DNA of 64,000 nt, from the NCBI GenBank assembly GCA_004193205.1, contig RZUM01000002.1, positions 186,001 to 250,000 of the forward strand. Reading direction: 5' to 3'. Below the pieces are notes generated by a model. That model was given only the letters and a program-made list of their open reading frames with translations, had not been told where the DNA came from and made no database searches. Shown piece after piece: positions 41,357 through 51,196 of this stretch. The translations under genes and the position numbers were made by a program. This stretch comes from Gordonia sediminis. Lineage in GTDB: Bacteria > Actinomycetota > Actinomycetes > Mycobacteriales > Mycobacteriaceae. Numbering within the stretch: the stretch's first letter is position 1; each line of letters starts with the position of its first letter.

Positions 41357-42217
41357 ATGAGTGCATTTCTCGTCGGTGTGGACGGGTCGGACGCATCAAC
41401 CGCTGCAGTCAAGTGGGCGGCGAAGGCGGCGGCCGCCGAGGACGTCGAACTCAAGTTGGTGGGTGTCTACGACATCAGCACCAGTAACTATGCACCGGGC
41501 CTGATCATCCCTCAGGACGTGGTCGACGCGATCAAGCAGGACGCCGCCGACGCGGTGCACGCCGCGGCCGAAGTGGCCAAGGAGGTGGCACCGGGGGTGA
41601 CCGTCCACACCACCCTCGTCGAGGGCGATGCGGCGCGAGCCCTGCTCGAACTCGGCAAGGACGCCGGCGCGATCGTCCTCGGCACCCGGGGACTCGGCAC
41701 CGTCAAGGGCCTGTTCCTCGGATCGGTGAGCGTCTCGGTGGCGGCGCACTTCCACGGGCGGGTCGTGATCGTGTCGGGCGAAGGCGGTGACGGGCCGGTG
41801 GTGGTCGGCATCGACGAGTCCGAGGTCAGTGATGCGGCTGTCGCGGAGGCCTACCGGCAGGCCTCCCTGCACAAGGCCAAACTCCTTGCGGTGCACACCT
41901 GGACGCCGCTCGACGTCGACGCGCTGCACGGCTACGGCATCGAGCCCGAAGAGATCGAGCGGATGTCGCAGGAGGCCCTCGAAGCGGTGTCCGAGCGGAT
42001 GGCCGGCTACAGCGCCGACTACCCCGACGTCGTCGTCGAGCGGGTGGTGATCCCCGAGGAACCGGCCAAGGCGGTCCTCGACGCGGCCGGCGAGAACGCA
42101 CAGATGATCGTCGTCGGCAGCCGTGGGCGCGGCGGGTTCAAGGGTCTGCTGCTGGGTTCGACCAGTCAGAAGATCCTGCACCAGGCGCACTGCCCGGTGA
42201 TGGTCGTCCGCGCCTGA
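41357..42217 (+). CDS. Universal stress protein, two UspA domains
   Basis: 286 residues. The first UspA domain has FLVGVDGSDASTAAVKWA and GTRGLGTVKGLFLGSVS; the second has VVVGIDESEVSDAAVAEA and VGSRGRGGFKGLLLGSTS. Both G-2x-G-9x-G(S/T) loops that bind ATP are present. Tandem UspA proteins of mycobacteria respond to hypoxia and stationary phase. ATG 41357 is used; 41345 and 41327 are in-frame alternatives, and GAGGAG lies upstream of all plausible starts. The 16-bp tandem repeat in the leader is notable. Confidence 0.88.
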   Translation: MSAFLVGVDGSDASTAAVKWAAKAAAAEDVELKLVGVYDISTSNYAPGLIIPQDVVDAIKQDAADAVHAAAEVAKEVAPGVTVHTTLVEGDAARALLELGKDAGAIVLGTRGLGTVKGLFLGSVSVSVAAHFHGRVVIVSGEGGDGPVVVGIDESEVSDAAVAEAYRQASLHKAKLLAVHTWTPLDVDALHGYGIEPEEIERMSQEALEAVSERMAGYSADYPDVVVERVVIPEEPAKAVLDAAGENAQMIVVGSRGRGGFKGLLLGSTSQKILHQAHCPVMVVRA

Positions 42218-42252
42218 CACACCCGGACCGCGACGCCCGCGCGGCACTGCCA

Positions 42253-42322
42253 GTTCGTCCCCCGGCACCAGGGCCGTCCGCCACCAGCAGCTGGCGGATG
42301 GCCCCGCTTCCGGGGGACGAAC
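42253..42322. repeat. 70-bp palindromic repeat, copy C
   Basis: Outer stem GTTCGTCCCCCGG/CCGGGGGACGAAC (perfect 13 bp) and inner stem GGGCCGTCCGCCA/TGGCGGATGGCCC around an AGCAG loop. It has the same length and framework as copies A and B (roughly two thirds identical). It lies between the stress-protein stop and the patatin gene and may also terminate transcription. Confidence 0.8.
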
Positions 42323-42368
42323 CGTGTGGGGCGGGGCGGGGGCGCAGGGGGGCGGATAGTGTTGGGGT

Positions 42369-43301
42369 ATGGCTCGGTCGACCCGTGTGGCGCTCGCGCT
42401 CGGCAGCGGCGGAGCCCGCGGCTACGCGCACATCGGGGTGATCGCCGAACTCGCCGATCGCGGTTTCGAGGTGGTGACCGTCGCCGGGTCGTCGATGGGC
42501 GCGCTCGTGGGCGGACTGCACTGCGCGGGGCGGCTCGACGACTACGTCGACTGGATCACCGGACTGTCGCAGCTCGACGTCGTGCGGATGATGGACGTGT
42601 CCTTGTCCAAGGCCGGGGTCATCGGCGCCGAACGCATCCTGACCCGGGTGCGCGAGATCCTCGGCGACGTGCGGATCGAAGACCTCGACACCCCGTTCAC
42701 CGCGGTCGCGACCGACCTCACCGCGGGACGTGCCGTGTGGTTCCAGCGGGGACCATTGGTGGACGCGATCCGCGCGTCGATCGCCATCCCGGGCGTCATC
42801 ACCCCGCACGAGGTCGACGGTCGTCTCCTCGGCGACGGCGGCATCCTCGACCCGCTTCCGGTGGCGCCGACGTCCGGGGTGGCCAGCGACGTCACACTCG
42901 GCGTCGTGATCGGCACCGACGGCGCACCCGACCAGGGAGTCACCCGCGAAGCGAAGACGAAGCGGCTGCTGCGCCGCAACGTCACACCGATCCTGGAGAG
43001 CGAGTTCGTGCGGTCGGTCCGCGACCGCCTCGGTCTGGAACCCGCCGACACCGACGAACCGGCCCACGAGAACTCCGCCGAGGCGATCCGCATGGGCCGC
43101 GTCGACGTGCTGATCCGGTCGCTGGACATCATGCAGGAAGCACTGACCCGCTACCAGGTGGCCGGCTACCCGCCGGACATCCTGATCAGGGTGCCGCGGA
43201 AGTCGGTGCGTACCCTTGACTTTCACAAGGCGACCGAGATGATCGCCCTGGGGCGGACGCTCACCGCGAACGCCCTCGACCAGCTACCCGAGTTGACCTG
43301 A
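42369..43301 (+). CDS. Patatin-like phospholipase family protein
   Basis: 310 residues. It has the oxyanion loop GSGGARG (residues 12-18), the nucleophile elbow GSSMG (40-44) with the catalytic Ser, and DGG (about 157-159) carrying the catalytic Asp. This is the RssA-like single-domain class of lipid acyl hydrolases. No signal peptide. The MFS gene begins 13 bp after its stop, so the two may be co-transcribed. Confidence 0.88.
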   Translation: MARSTRVALALGSGGARGYAHIGVIAELADRGFEVVTVAGSSMGALVGGLHCAGRLDDYVDWITGLSQLDVVRMMDVSLSKAGVIGAERILTRVREILGDVRIEDLDTPFTAVATDLTAGRAVWFQRGPLVDAIRASIAIPGVITPHEVDGRLLGDGGILDPLPVAPTSGVASDVTLGVVIGTDGAPDQGVTREAKTKRLLRRNVTPILESEFVRSVRDRLGLEPADTDEPAHENSAEAIRMGRVDVLIRSLDIMQEALTRYQVAGYPPDILIRVPRKSVRTLDFHKATEMIALGRTLTANALDQLPELT

Positions 43302-43314
43302 TGAGAGTGGTGCC

Positions 43315-44538
43315 GTGAGACAGATTCCCCGCGGGATCTGGGTGCTGCTCGCCGCGAACGTGGTCATCGCGCTCGGCTACGGTCTGATCGCCCCCGCGCT
43401 GCCCGCCTTCGCCCGCAGTTTCAACGTCAGCTTCACCGCGGCGTCGGCGGTGGTGTCGGCCTTCGCGGTGATGCGGCTGCTGTTCGCCCCGACGACGGGC
43501 CGGCTGGTCACCGTCTTCGGTGAGCGCCGCATCTACCTGATCGGACTGCTCATCGTCGCGCTGTCCACCTTCGCCTGCGCATTCGCACAGGGCTACTGGC
43601 AGCTGCTGGCATTCCGGGCCGCCGGCGGTATCGGGTCGACGATGTTCACCGTGTCGGCGATGGCGCTGCTGATCCGGATGTCGCCCGGCGAGATCCGCGG
43701 CCGGGTGTCCGGCTACTTCTCCGCGGGCTTTCTGATCGGCAACATCACCGGCCCGCTCATCGGCAGCGCCCTGGTCAGCTTCGGACTGCGCATGCCGTTC
43801 GTGGTGTACGCCGTCGCCCTGCTGGTGGCCGCGGCGGTGGTGGCCACCCAGCTCCGCGAGGAGGGTGGCCGACCCGAACCGGGTGCCCGCCCGCGGGCCG
43901 GGGTGATCGCCTTCCGGACCGCGCTGCGTGACAGCACCTACCGGGCGATCCTGTCGTCGAACTTCGCGCAGGGCTGGTCGTCGATGGGTGTCCGGGTGGC
44001 GGTGGTGCCGCTGTTCATCACCGAAGGGCTCGACGAAGGGGCCGGCATGGCCGGCGTCGCGCTCGCGGTGTTCGCCGCCGGCAACGTCACCGCCATCGTC
44101 GTCGCCGGCCGACTGTCGGACACCTTCGGCCGGCGTCCGATCATGCTGCCCGGTCTCGCGATCGCGACGATCGCCACCGCACTGCTCGGGTTCTCGCCGG
44201 GACTCGGTGTGGCGCTGCTGCTGTGCCTGGCGGCCGGTGTCGGCTCGGGGCTGTTCGCGCCGACGCATCAGGCGGCACTCGCCGACGTCCTGGGCAACCG
44301 GCAACAGGGCGGGTCGGCGCTCGCCGCCTATGGGATGGCGTCGGATCTGGGTGCGGTGAGCGGACCGGTCGTCGTCGGGTTCGTCGCCGACCGGGCCGGT
44401 TTCGGTCCCGCGTTCGTGCTCACCGGCGTGGTCACCACGATCGCCTTCGGGTTCTGGGCGTTCGCCCGCGAAACCGCGCCCGCGGTGGTCGGGCGCGGCC
44501 CACACCTCACCGACGCCGAGCCCGACGCGGTCGAGTAG
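43315..44538 (+). CDS. MFS efflux transporter (drug:H+ antiporter type)
   Basis: 407 residues, 12 membrane helices. Typical features are NVVIALGYGLIAPALPAFARSF in helix 1, RLVTVFGERRIYLIG (motif A) after helix 2, and GRLSDTFGRRPIMLPGLAI in the second half. The arrangement fits 12-TM multidrug or metabolite exporters. GTG 43315 is the start, 13 bp after the patatin stop. Substrate unknown. Confidence 0.85.
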   Translation: MRQIPRGIWVLLAANVVIALGYGLIAPALPAFARSFNVSFTAASAVVSAFAVMRLLFAPTTGRLVTVFGERRIYLIGLLIVALSTFACAFAQGYWQLLAFRAAGGIGSTMFTVSAMALLIRMSPGEIRGRVSGYFSAGFLIGNITGPLIGSALVSFGLRMPFVVYAVALLVAAAVVATQLREEGGRPEPGARPRAGVIAFRTALRDSTYRAILSSNFAQGWSSMGVRVAVVPLFITEGLDEGAGMAGVALAVFAAGNVTAIVVAGRLSDTFGRRPIMLPGLAIATIATALLGFSPGLGVALLLCLAAGVGSGLFAPTHQAALADVLGNRQQGGSALAAYGMASDLGAVSGPVVVGFVADRAGFGPAFVLTGVVTTIAFGFWAFARETAPAVVGRGPHLTDAEPDAVE

Positions 44539-44585
44539 TGCGCGCAATGCCGGTGTGATCGGCCGCGAGGAATTACCGTTGGTCC

Positions 44586-45812
44586 ATGACCACACCCGCC
44601 GCGGACTACACCCTGGGTTCGACGTCGGAGGTGGGACGGCTGCGGGCGGTGATGCTGCACCGCCCCGGCGACGAACTGCGCCGCCTCACCCCCCGCAACA
44701 ACGACCAGCTGCTCTTCGACGGTCTGCCCTGGGTGGATCGCGCACAGGAGGAGCACGACGATTTCGCCGATCTCCTCCGCTCGCACGGTGTGGATGTCTA
44801 TCTGCTCGGTGACCTGCTCACCGAGACCATCGCGCACAGCGGGGCCGCGCGGATCCAGGGCATCGCCGCGGCGGTGAGCGCGCGGCGTCTGGGTACCCAT
44901 CTCGCCGACGATCTCGCCGGCCATCTGCGCGGGCTGGCACCCGCCGAACTCTCCCATGTACTCACCGCCGGAATGACCTTCGACGAACTCCCGGTCACGC
45001 CGTCGGCCGAGATGTCGTCGCTCGTCCGCCGCATGCACCACGGCCCGGAGTTCGCCATCGACCCACTGCCCAATCTGCTGTTCACCCGCGACAGCTCGTT
45101 CTGGATCGGCGCCCGGTTCGCGATCACCTCGCTGGCCCTGCCGGCCCGGGTCCGCGAGACCTCGCTGACCGACCTGATCTATGCACACCATCCCCGCTTC
45201 ACCGGCGCCCGCCGCGCCTACGAGTCACAGGTGGCGCCGGTGGAGGGCGGCGATGTGCTGCTGCTGTCGCACGGGGTCGTCGCCGTCGGGGTGGGCGAGC
45301 GGACCACCCCCGCGGGTGCGGAGGCGCTGGCGCGCAGCCTCTTCGACGACGGCCTGGCACACACCGTGCTTGCCGTGCCGATCGAGCAGGCACGGGCCTT
45401 CATGCACCTGGACACGGTGTGCACGATGGTCGACACCGACGCCGTGGTGATGTACCCGAACATCGCCGAGTCGATGGAGGCCTACACGCTCCGCAACCAC
45501 GACGACACGGTCACCGTGAGCGGTGCCCGGCCGTTCGTCGAGGCGGCCGCCGACGCGATGGAGATCGACAAGCTGCGGGTCATCGACACCGGCCTCGACC
45601 CGATCACCGCAGAACGCGAACAGTGGGACGACGGCAACAACACCCTGGCACTGGCACCCGGCGTCGTCGTCTCCTACAACCGCAACGTCGAGACCAACCG
45701 GCGTCTGGTCGATTCCGGCATCGAAGTGTTCGAGATCGAGGGCCGTGAACTCGGCTCAGGCCGTGGCGGCCCCCGATGCATGTCCTGTCCGCTCGCCCGC
45801 GACGAACTCTGA
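44586..45812 (+). CDS. arcA: Arginine deiminase
   Basis: 408 residues. Converts L-arginine to citrulline and ammonia. Conserved parts: [18 protein letters not shown] at the start, [15 protein letters not shown] (guanidino-binding Asp), [13 protein letters not shown] (catalytic His/Asp), [20 protein letters not shown] and the C-terminal [11 protein letters not shown] with catalytic Cys401. No arcB or arcC is beside it. The same position next to pmt and rsmI holds arcA in M. tuberculosis (Rv1001). Confidence 0.93.
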   Translation: MTTPAADYTLGSTSEVGRLRAVMLHRPGDELRRLTPRNNDQLLFDGLPWVDRAQEEHDDFADLLRSHGVDVYLLGDLLTETIAHSGAARIQGIAAAVSARRLGTHLADDLAGHLRGLAPAELSHVLTAGMTFDELPVTPSAEMSSLVRRMHHGPEFAIDPLPNLLFTRDSSFWIGARFAITSLALPARVRETSLTDLIYAHHPRFTGARRAYESQVAPVEGGDVLLLSHGVVAVGVGERTTPAGAEALARSLFDDGLAHTVLAVPIEQARAFMHLDTVCTMVDTDAVVMYPNIAESMEAYTLRNHDDTVTVSGARPFVEAAADAMEIDKLRVIDTGLDPITAEREQWDDGNNTLALAPGVVVSYNRNVETNRRLVDSGIEVFEIEGRELGSGRGGPRCMSCPLARDEL

Positions 45813-45829
45813 ACTTCCGGGGGAGCGCT

Positions 45830-46207
45830 GTGGAGACCGACCTGGCCTCGCTGCTGACAATCGACCCGCACGGCGCGGTACCGCCGTTCGAGCAGGTGCG
45901 CGCCGGGATCGTGGACCTCGTGGGACGCGGGGAACTGCTGGTCGGCCAACGCATCCCGACGGTCCGCAAACTCGCCGCCGACCTCGATCTGGCGGCCAAC
46001 ACCGTCGCGCGCAGCTACCGGGAGCTCGAGTCGGCCGGGGTGATCGAGACCCGCGGCCGCCACGGATCGTTCATCAAGGCCGGCCGCGACACCGCGACCG
46101 ATCGCGCGCAACGGGCCTCCGTCGAGCATGTGCAGGCGCTGCGCGCGCTCGGCATCGACGACGACACGATCATCGAGCTGGTCGCCCGCGCCACCCGGCT
46201 GAGGTGA
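45830..46207 (+). CDS. GntR-family regulator, YtrA type
   Basis: 125 residues: a winged helix (PPFEQVRAGIVDLVGRGELLVGQRIPTVRKLAADLDLAANTVARSYRELESAGVI) plus a short helical tail (DDDTIIELVARATRL), the size of YtrA-type GntR proteins that usually control ABC exporters. Start GTG 45830 has GGGGGAGC at 5 nt and lies 17 bp after the arcA stop, so it is probably co-transcribed with arcA. No ABC exporter is adjacent. Confidence 0.85.
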   Translation: METDLASLLTIDPHGAVPPFEQVRAGIVDLVGRGELLVGQRIPTVRKLAADLDLAANTVARSYRELESAGVIETRGRHGSFIKAGRDTATDRAQRASVEHVQALRALGIDDDTIIELVARATRLR

Positions 46208-46287
46208 GCGGCCCTTCGTGGCTCGCTGCGCTCGCAACTCAGGGAACGGGTGCGTGGCGCTCGTACCTCGGACCGGGTGCGTGGCCG

Positions 46288-47901
46288 TCAGCCCCAGCTC
46301 GGCAACCAGATCTGCATCCGCCACTCGGCGGGTGAGATCGGACTGCCGGTGAGGATCGGCCACAGCCAGACGAAGTTCGCGACCACCAGACCCACATAGA
46401 TCGCGACGACGAGGATGGACAGGGTGTGGCGTTCGGGTCGGGTCCGCGCCAGGGCGGTGCCGGCCCGCAGGAGGTCACCGCAGCACAGCGCCAATCCCAT
46501 CACCAGGAACGGCGCCATCACCGTCGCATAGAAGAAGTACATCTGACGGTCGATGTCGGCGAACCAGGGCAGGAACCCCGCGGCGTAGGCGGTGACCACC
46601 ACGGCGTAGCGCCAATCCCGACGGACCACCCAGCGCCAGACCCCCCAGGCCAGCATCGGGACCGCGAACCACCACAGGGCGGGGGACCCGATGAGCATCT
46701 GGGCGCGCACACAGTCCCCGCCACCGCACTGATCGGGACCGTTCTCGATGGCATACAGCATCGGCCGCAGGCTCATCGGCCACGTCCACGGTTTCGACTC
46801 CCACGGATGGTGGTTGCCGGCCGCATTGGTCAGGCCGGCGTGGAACTGCAGGATGCCGGACTCGTAGAACCAGAGTGAACGCCACGCGCCGGGCACCCAG
46901 GAGAACGGTCCGCCGACCCCGATGTGGTTGCCGACCTCGTAGCGATAGACCGCGGTCTCGCTGTTGAACCACGGGATGAAGGTGGCCAGATAGATCGCGA
47001 TCGGCATGACCGCCAGACTCATCCCGGACGGCAGCAGATCGCGGCGCAGCACACCGCGCCACGGCCGCCGGACGTGATAGGCCTTGCGGGCCGCGACGTC
47101 GAAGCCGATCGCGAGCAACACGAAGAAGATGACGAAGTAGATACCCGACCACTTCGTCGCGCACCCCAGGCCCAGCATCACTCCCGCGGTGAACCGGTAC
47201 CAGCGGAACCCGAGGCGAGGACCGTACTCGGTCTCGTCCATCCGTCCCTCGCGATAGACGCGGTGCATCCGGGCGCGGACCTGGTCGCGGTCGGCGACCA
47301 GCGCAGCGAGGGCCGCCACCACGAAGAAGGCCTGGAAGATGTCGAGCATGCCCATCCGGGACTGGACGAACAGCACGCCGTCGCAGATCGCGAAGACGCC
47401 CGCGATGGCGCCGACGAGGGTCGACCGCGACAACCGGCGGACCGTGCAGTAGATCATCACGACGATCGCGATTCCCGCGATCGCCGGGGTGATCCGCCAG
47501 CCCATCGGCCCGTAGCCGAACACCCACTCGCCGGCCGCGAGCAGCCATTTGCCGACCGGCGGATGTACCACCAGGCCGTAGCCCGGATTGTCCTCGATCC
47601 AATTCCCGCCGGTCAGCACCTGCCAGGCCTGCGGTACGTAGTGCTTCTCGTCGAACACCGGGGTGCCCTGATCGGTCGGGCGGGTCAGCCCCCACAGACG
47701 GGTCGCGGCGGCCACCAGCGTGATCACCAGGCCGACGAGCAGACCCCGCAGCCGATCGGGCGCCCCGAACACCGGGGCGGGGATCGTGGGGCCGGGCCGG
47801 GTACCGAGATCTTCGGCCAGTCCCCGGTCGACGGTTGCCGCTTCGACGGGGTCGCCGACGTCGTCGGTGAATCGACGATTCAGGACGGCGGCATTTCTCA
47901 C
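46288..47901 (-). CDS. pmt: Polyprenol-phosphate-mannose protein mannosyltransferase
   Basis: 537 residues of the GT39 family. It has the catalytic acidic motif PVFDEKHYVPQAW in the first periplasmic loop, NPGYGLVVHPPVGKWLLAAGE, MGMLDIFQAFF, CATKWSGIYF, and a further run of membrane helices to PAEWRMQIWLPSWG. It O-mannosylates secreted proteins from polyprenyl-phosphate mannose, as Rv1002c does. It is divergent from rsmI (42-bp gap), the arrangement conserved in mycobacteria. Confidence 0.92.
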   Translation of the reverse strand: MRNAAVLNRRFTDDVGDPVEAATVDRGLAEDLGTRPGPTIPAPVFGAPDRLRGLLVGLVITLVAAATRLWGLTRPTDQGTPVFDEKHYVPQAWQVLTGGNWIEDNPGYGLVVHPPVGKWLLAAGEWVFGYGPMGWRITPAIAGIAIVVMIYCTVRRLSRSTLVGAIAGVFAICDGVLFVQSRMGMLDIFQAFFVVAALAALVADRDQVRARMHRVYREGRMDETEYGPRLGFRWYRFTAGVMLGLGCATKWSGIYFVIFFVLLAIGFDVAARKAYHVRRPWRGVLRRDLLPSGMSLAVMPIAIYLATFIPWFNSETAVYRYEVGNHIGVGGPFSWVPGAWRSLWFYESGILQFHAGLTNAAGNHHPWESKPWTWPMSLRPMLYAIENGPDQCGGGDCVRAQMLIGSPALWWFAVPMLAWGVWRWVVRRDWRYAVVVTAYAAGFLPWFADIDRQMYFFYATVMAPFLVMGLALCCGDLLRAGTALARTRPERHTLSILVVAIYVGLVVANFVWLWPILTGSPISPAEWRMQIWLPSWG

Positions 47902-47943
47902 CCGTCCGATCGTAGTGCCCCGCCACTCGTAAGCTGGCTGGTG

Positions 47944-48795
47944 ATGAACGCTCCCGAACCGGCCGGCGCCCTGATCCTGGCCGCCACCCCGATGGGACAG
48001 GTCGACGACGCGTCCCTGCGCCTGCGGGCGGCTCTCGCCTCCGCCGATATCGTCGCCGCCGAGGACACCCGTCGGGCCCGCAATCTCGCCGCGGCCCTCG
48101 ACCTCGTCATCGGCGGCACGCTGGTCAGCTACTACGACCAGGTGGAGGCGGCGCGCACACCCGGGCTGATCCGCGCGATCACCGAGGGTTCGACGGTGCT
48201 GCTGATCACCGACGCCGGCATGCCGTCGGTGAGCGATCCGGGGTTCAAACTGGTCTCCGCCTGCGCCGACGCGGGCCTGCGGGTGACCTGCCTGCCCGGC
48301 CCGTCCGCGGTCACCACCGCGCTCGCGGTGTCGGGTCTGCCGTCGGAACGATTCTGTTTCGAGGGTTTCGCTCCCCGCCGGCCGGGTGCTCGCCGCGACT
48401 GGCTGGCCGGACTGGTCGACGAACCGCGTACCGCGGTGTTCTTCGATTCACCGCACCGGCTGGCGGACACCCTGGCCGAGGCGGTCGGGGTGCTGGGACC
48501 GGATCGTCGGGCGGCGGTGTGTCGGGAACTCACCAAGACCTACGAGGAGGTGCGTCGTGGCACCCTCGCCGAACTCGCCGAGTGGGCCGCCGACGGGGTG
48601 AAGGGGGAGATCACCGTCGTCGTGGCGGGCGGAACCGCCCGCCCGCGGGCGATGGCCGACCTCGTCGACGAGGTGGAACGTCTCGTCGAGGGCGGGTTGC
48701 GACTCAAGGATGCCTGCGCGGCGGTCACGCAGGACGGCGCTGCGTCCCGTCGCGAGGTGTACCAGGCGGTGCTGGAGCATCGTCAGGCGCAGTGA
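47944..48795 (+). CDS. rsmI: 16S rRNA 2'-O-ribose C1402 methyltransferase
   Basis: 283 residues of the tetrapyrrole-methylase fold: ILAATPMGQVDDASLRLR, AEDTRRARNLAAAL, LITDAGMPSVSDPGFKLV, CLPGPSAVTTALAVSG, FEGFAPRRPGARR and ELTKTYEEVRRGTLAEL. It methylates C1402 of 16S rRNA with SAM. A GTG at 47941 directly precedes the ATG; no Shine-Dalgarno is visible, so the message may be leaderless. Its 3' end overlaps the convergent GAF regulator by 71 bp. Confidence 0.92.
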   Translation: MNAPEPAGALILAATPMGQVDDASLRLRAALASADIVAAEDTRRARNLAAALDLVIGGTLVSYYDQVEAARTPGLIRAITEGSTVLLITDAGMPSVSDPGFKLVSACADAGLRVTCLPGPSAVTTALAVSGLPSERFCFEGFAPRRPGARRDWLAGLVDEPRTAVFFDSPHRLADTLAEAVGVLGPDRRAAVCRELTKTYEEVRRGTLAELAEWAADGVKGEITVVVAGGTARPRAMADLVDEVERLVEGGLRLKDACAAVTQDGAASRREVYQAVLEHRQAQ

Positions 48796-49993
48796 TCTGC
48801 CGACCGAGCGATGCCTCACCGGCCGCCACCCGCACGGTGATCCCGGCCGCGAGTCGGTAGGGACGGTTGGTGATCAGCGCGCCGACCGCGCGGCGCAGCC
48901 GCGACATCTCGGCGCGCACCGTCACCACGTGCCCGGAATCGCCGAAGAGCAGTCGGCTCAGCCGCGACGACGTCAGTCCGGATTCGGACGCGTCGGCGAG
49001 CAGCAGCAGGATCTCGGCGTGTCGGTGGGTCAACTCGGTGCGCCATTGGTCCCCGTCGCCCACGACGGTCAACGACGGTTTGCCCCGCAGATCGAGTTCG
49101 GCGACGATCGGACTCGATGGTCCGACCGGCCGCAGCAGCCAGCCGGGGCCGAGCGGTTGGGCCATGCAGTCGCCGATGCCGGGCACGAACTGGTGGTCTC
49201 CCTCGGTCGGGACGGCGACGGAGTCGGGTGCGCTGCATCCGCGGAAGTCGGCAACCCAGCCGTCGTTGTCGACAAGGAGGGCGGGGCCGCGGACCCCGGT
49301 CAGCCGCGCGCCCGCGGTGCGTCGCAATTCGGTCAGGGAGCGTGTGTGCGCAGCCGCGATCTCGTGCTCGGCCAGCGCGGCCATGCTCGCCGCGAAGGCC
49401 GTCGCCGACGGCTGCAGGTCGTCGACGGGACCCGCGAGACCGACGATGCCGATCATCGCGCCGGTGCGGGGATGGAGGATCGGTGCGGCGGCGCAGTACA
49501 GGGACTGCAGCGCCTCCTCGTAGTGCTCGACGCCGACGACGCGGGTCGGCCGGGGATCGGCCATCACCAGGCCGACGGCGGTGGTCGCCGTCGACTTCTC
49601 GTCCCACCGGGTGCCCTCGGTGAGTTCGAGCCGATCGGCCACCGTGAGCCAGCGTGTCGTGCCGCCCCGCCACAACAGCACACCATCGGCGTCGAAGACA
49701 CCGAGGATCAGGTCGGTGTCGTCGGCGGTCTCTCCGAATACCCGCTGCAGCCGCCGGGCACCCTCACCGAGGGTGTTGCTGCGGCGCCGATCCTCGACCT
49801 CGCTGCCGTTGAGGTGCTGCGGTGCATGCCTGTTGGCCGGGGTGCCGTCGTCGAGGACGCGCCGCCAGGACTCGATGACCTCGGTACGGGTGATCTCCGC
49901 CGGAAGGGCGAGTGAAATGCCCCCCGTGTCTTGACCATCCGATGTCCCGCGGTCACCAACGCCTTCCGTACCGGGAAGTATGCATTGGTGCAT
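48725..49993 (-). CDS. GAF-domain transcriptional regulator
   Basis: Up to 422 residues. The N-terminus (TRTEVIESWRRVLDDG) and the first half, with LILGVFDADGVLLWRGG and APILHPRTGAMIGIVGLAG, form a GAF-type sensor like those of the AcoR group. It lacks an AAA+ sigma-54 domain. Instead the C-terminus has a winged-helix-like region (LTHRHAEILLLLADASESGLTSSRLSRLLFGD, then VTVRAEMSRLRRAVG). The last 20 residues are Pro/Asp-rich and overlap rsmI. It lies 30 bp after pabB on the same strand. Confidence 0.75.
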   Translation of the reverse strand: MHQCILPGTEGVGDRGTSDGQDTGGISLALPAEITRTEVIESWRRVLDDGTPANRHAPQHLNGSEVEDRRRSNTLGEGARRLQRVFGETADDTDLILGVFDADGVLLWRGGTTRWLTVADRLELTEGTRWDEKSTATTAVGLVMADPRPTRVVGVEHYEEALQSLYCAAAPILHPRTGAMIGIVGLAGPVDDLQPSATAFAASMAALAEHEIAAAHTRSLTELRRTAGARLTGVRGPALLVDNDGWVADFRGCSAPDSVAVPTEGDHQFVPGIGDCMAQPLGPGWLLRPVGPSSPIVAELDLRGKPSLTVVGDGDQWRTELTHRHAEILLLLADASESGLTSSRLSRLLFGDSGHVVTVRAEMSRLRRAVGALITNRPYRLAAGITVRVAAGEASLGRQITAPDDAPAPPGTPRDGTQRRPA

Positions 49994-50023
49994 ATGTCCG
50001 ATGTTACCGCAGGTCCGCCGGGC

Positions 50024-51196
50024 TCAAGTGTGCTCGGGCGAGGTGTGTCCGACGATACTGGCCGCCTTGTCGAGGCATTCCTGCCATTCGCGCTCGGGGT
50101 CGGAATCGATGGTGATACCACCCCCGACGCCGAGGGTGGCCGCACCGTCGGGGGTGATCGCGACCGTGCGGATGGCCACATTGAGGTCCAGGGCGCGGCC
50201 CGGGCCGGTGATGCCGATGGCCCCGCAGTAGACGCCGCGCGCATGTGGCTCCCAGTCGCCGAGCAGTTCGGTGGCGCGGATCTTCGGGGTGCCGGTGACC
50301 GAGGCCGGCGGGAATGTCGCGCGCAGCAACTCGTTGGTGCCGACGGCCGGGTCCAGGATCGCCTCGACCCGCGACACCAGATGCCAGACCCCGGGCGCGG
50401 GTACCACTTCGAGCAGGTCGGGTACCCGGACGGTGCCGGTGAGGGCCACGCGGCCGAGGTCGTTGCGGACGAGGTCGACGATCATCACGTTCTCCGCGAC
50501 ATCCTTGGCCGACGCCGACAACGCCTCGGGTGCGGCGTCGGCGGGCAGCGTGCCCTTGATGGGTGACGACGAGACCAGGTTGCCGACCCGGCGCAGGAAC
50601 GACTCCGGGGAGAAACTCGCGACCGTTCCCCAATCACCGTGTAGGTAGGCCGATTTCACCGGTCGCGTGGATCCGGCGGTGTCGGTGAAGAACTCGAGCG
50701 GGTCACCGTTCACCCGGCCGGTGAAGCGGGTGCACACGCACGCCTGATAGACCTCGCCGGCCCGGATCGCCTCCAGGCATTTCTCGACCGCCGCCAGATG
50801 CGGGGCGCGTTGCGGCGCAGTCCATTCCGTCGACCACGTGGCGCTGGTCGGGTCGTCGGCCCCGGTCAGGGCGCGCTCGACCCACGGTGGGCACGGCGTC
50901 GCGTCGACGCTTTCGTACCGCCAGTCGCCGTCACGCAGGACGAGGATGTCGCCGGTGAGTCCGCCGACCACCTTCGGCAGCGGCGACGCGCCGGCGTGTA
51001 CCGGAAAACCCAGGTAGCCGAACCAGAAACGATCCGGGTCGTCGGGTGGCGCGAACCCCGGCCGCAGATGTACCGACGGCGCGATCACCGCGTCGGCGTC
51101 CCACCAGTCGCCGATCAGAGCCGCGGGCGGCGGCAACCCGGCCGCCCGGGTGTGTGCGTGCAGGGCACGCAGGACCCCGAACGCGGGCGCGGTCAC
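50024..51196 (-). CDS. pabB: Aminodeoxychorismate synthase component I
   Basis: 390 residues of the chorismate-binding family: [68 protein letters not shown] and the C-terminal [16 protein letters not shown]. It makes 4-amino-4-deoxychorismate for folate. The GTG start overlaps the metG stop by 4 bp. This metG-pabB order matches the mycobacterial neighbourhood of rsmI. The KGT motif places it with PabB rather than salicylate synthases. Confidence 0.9.
   Translation of the reverse strand: MTAPAFGVLRALHAHTRAAGLPPPAALIGDWWDADAVIAPSVHLRPGFAPPDDPDRFWFGYLGFPVHAGASPLPKVVGGLTGDILVLRDGDWRYESVDATPCPPWVERALTGADDPTSATWSTEWTAPQRAPHLAAVEKCLEAIRAGEVYQACVCTRFTGRVNGDPLEFFTDTAGSTRPVKSAYLHGDWGTVASFSPESFLRRVGNLVSSSPIKGTLPADAAPEALSASAKDVAENVMIVDLVRNDLGRVALTGTVRVPDLLEVVPAPGVWHLVSRVEAILDPAVGTNELLRATFPPASVTGTPKIRATELLGDWEPHARGVYCGAIGITGPGRALDLNVAIRTVAITPDGAATLGVGGGITIDSDPEREWQECLDKAASIVGHTSPEHT

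Noticed and set aside
44586-45812. Complete arginine deiminase pathway
   Set aside because: No ornithine carbamoyltransferase, carbamate kinase or arginine/ornithine antiporter is present in the window.
46924-47943. Long N-terminal extension of the rsmI frame
   Set aside because: It is antisense to pmt; the conserved methyltransferase starts at 47944.
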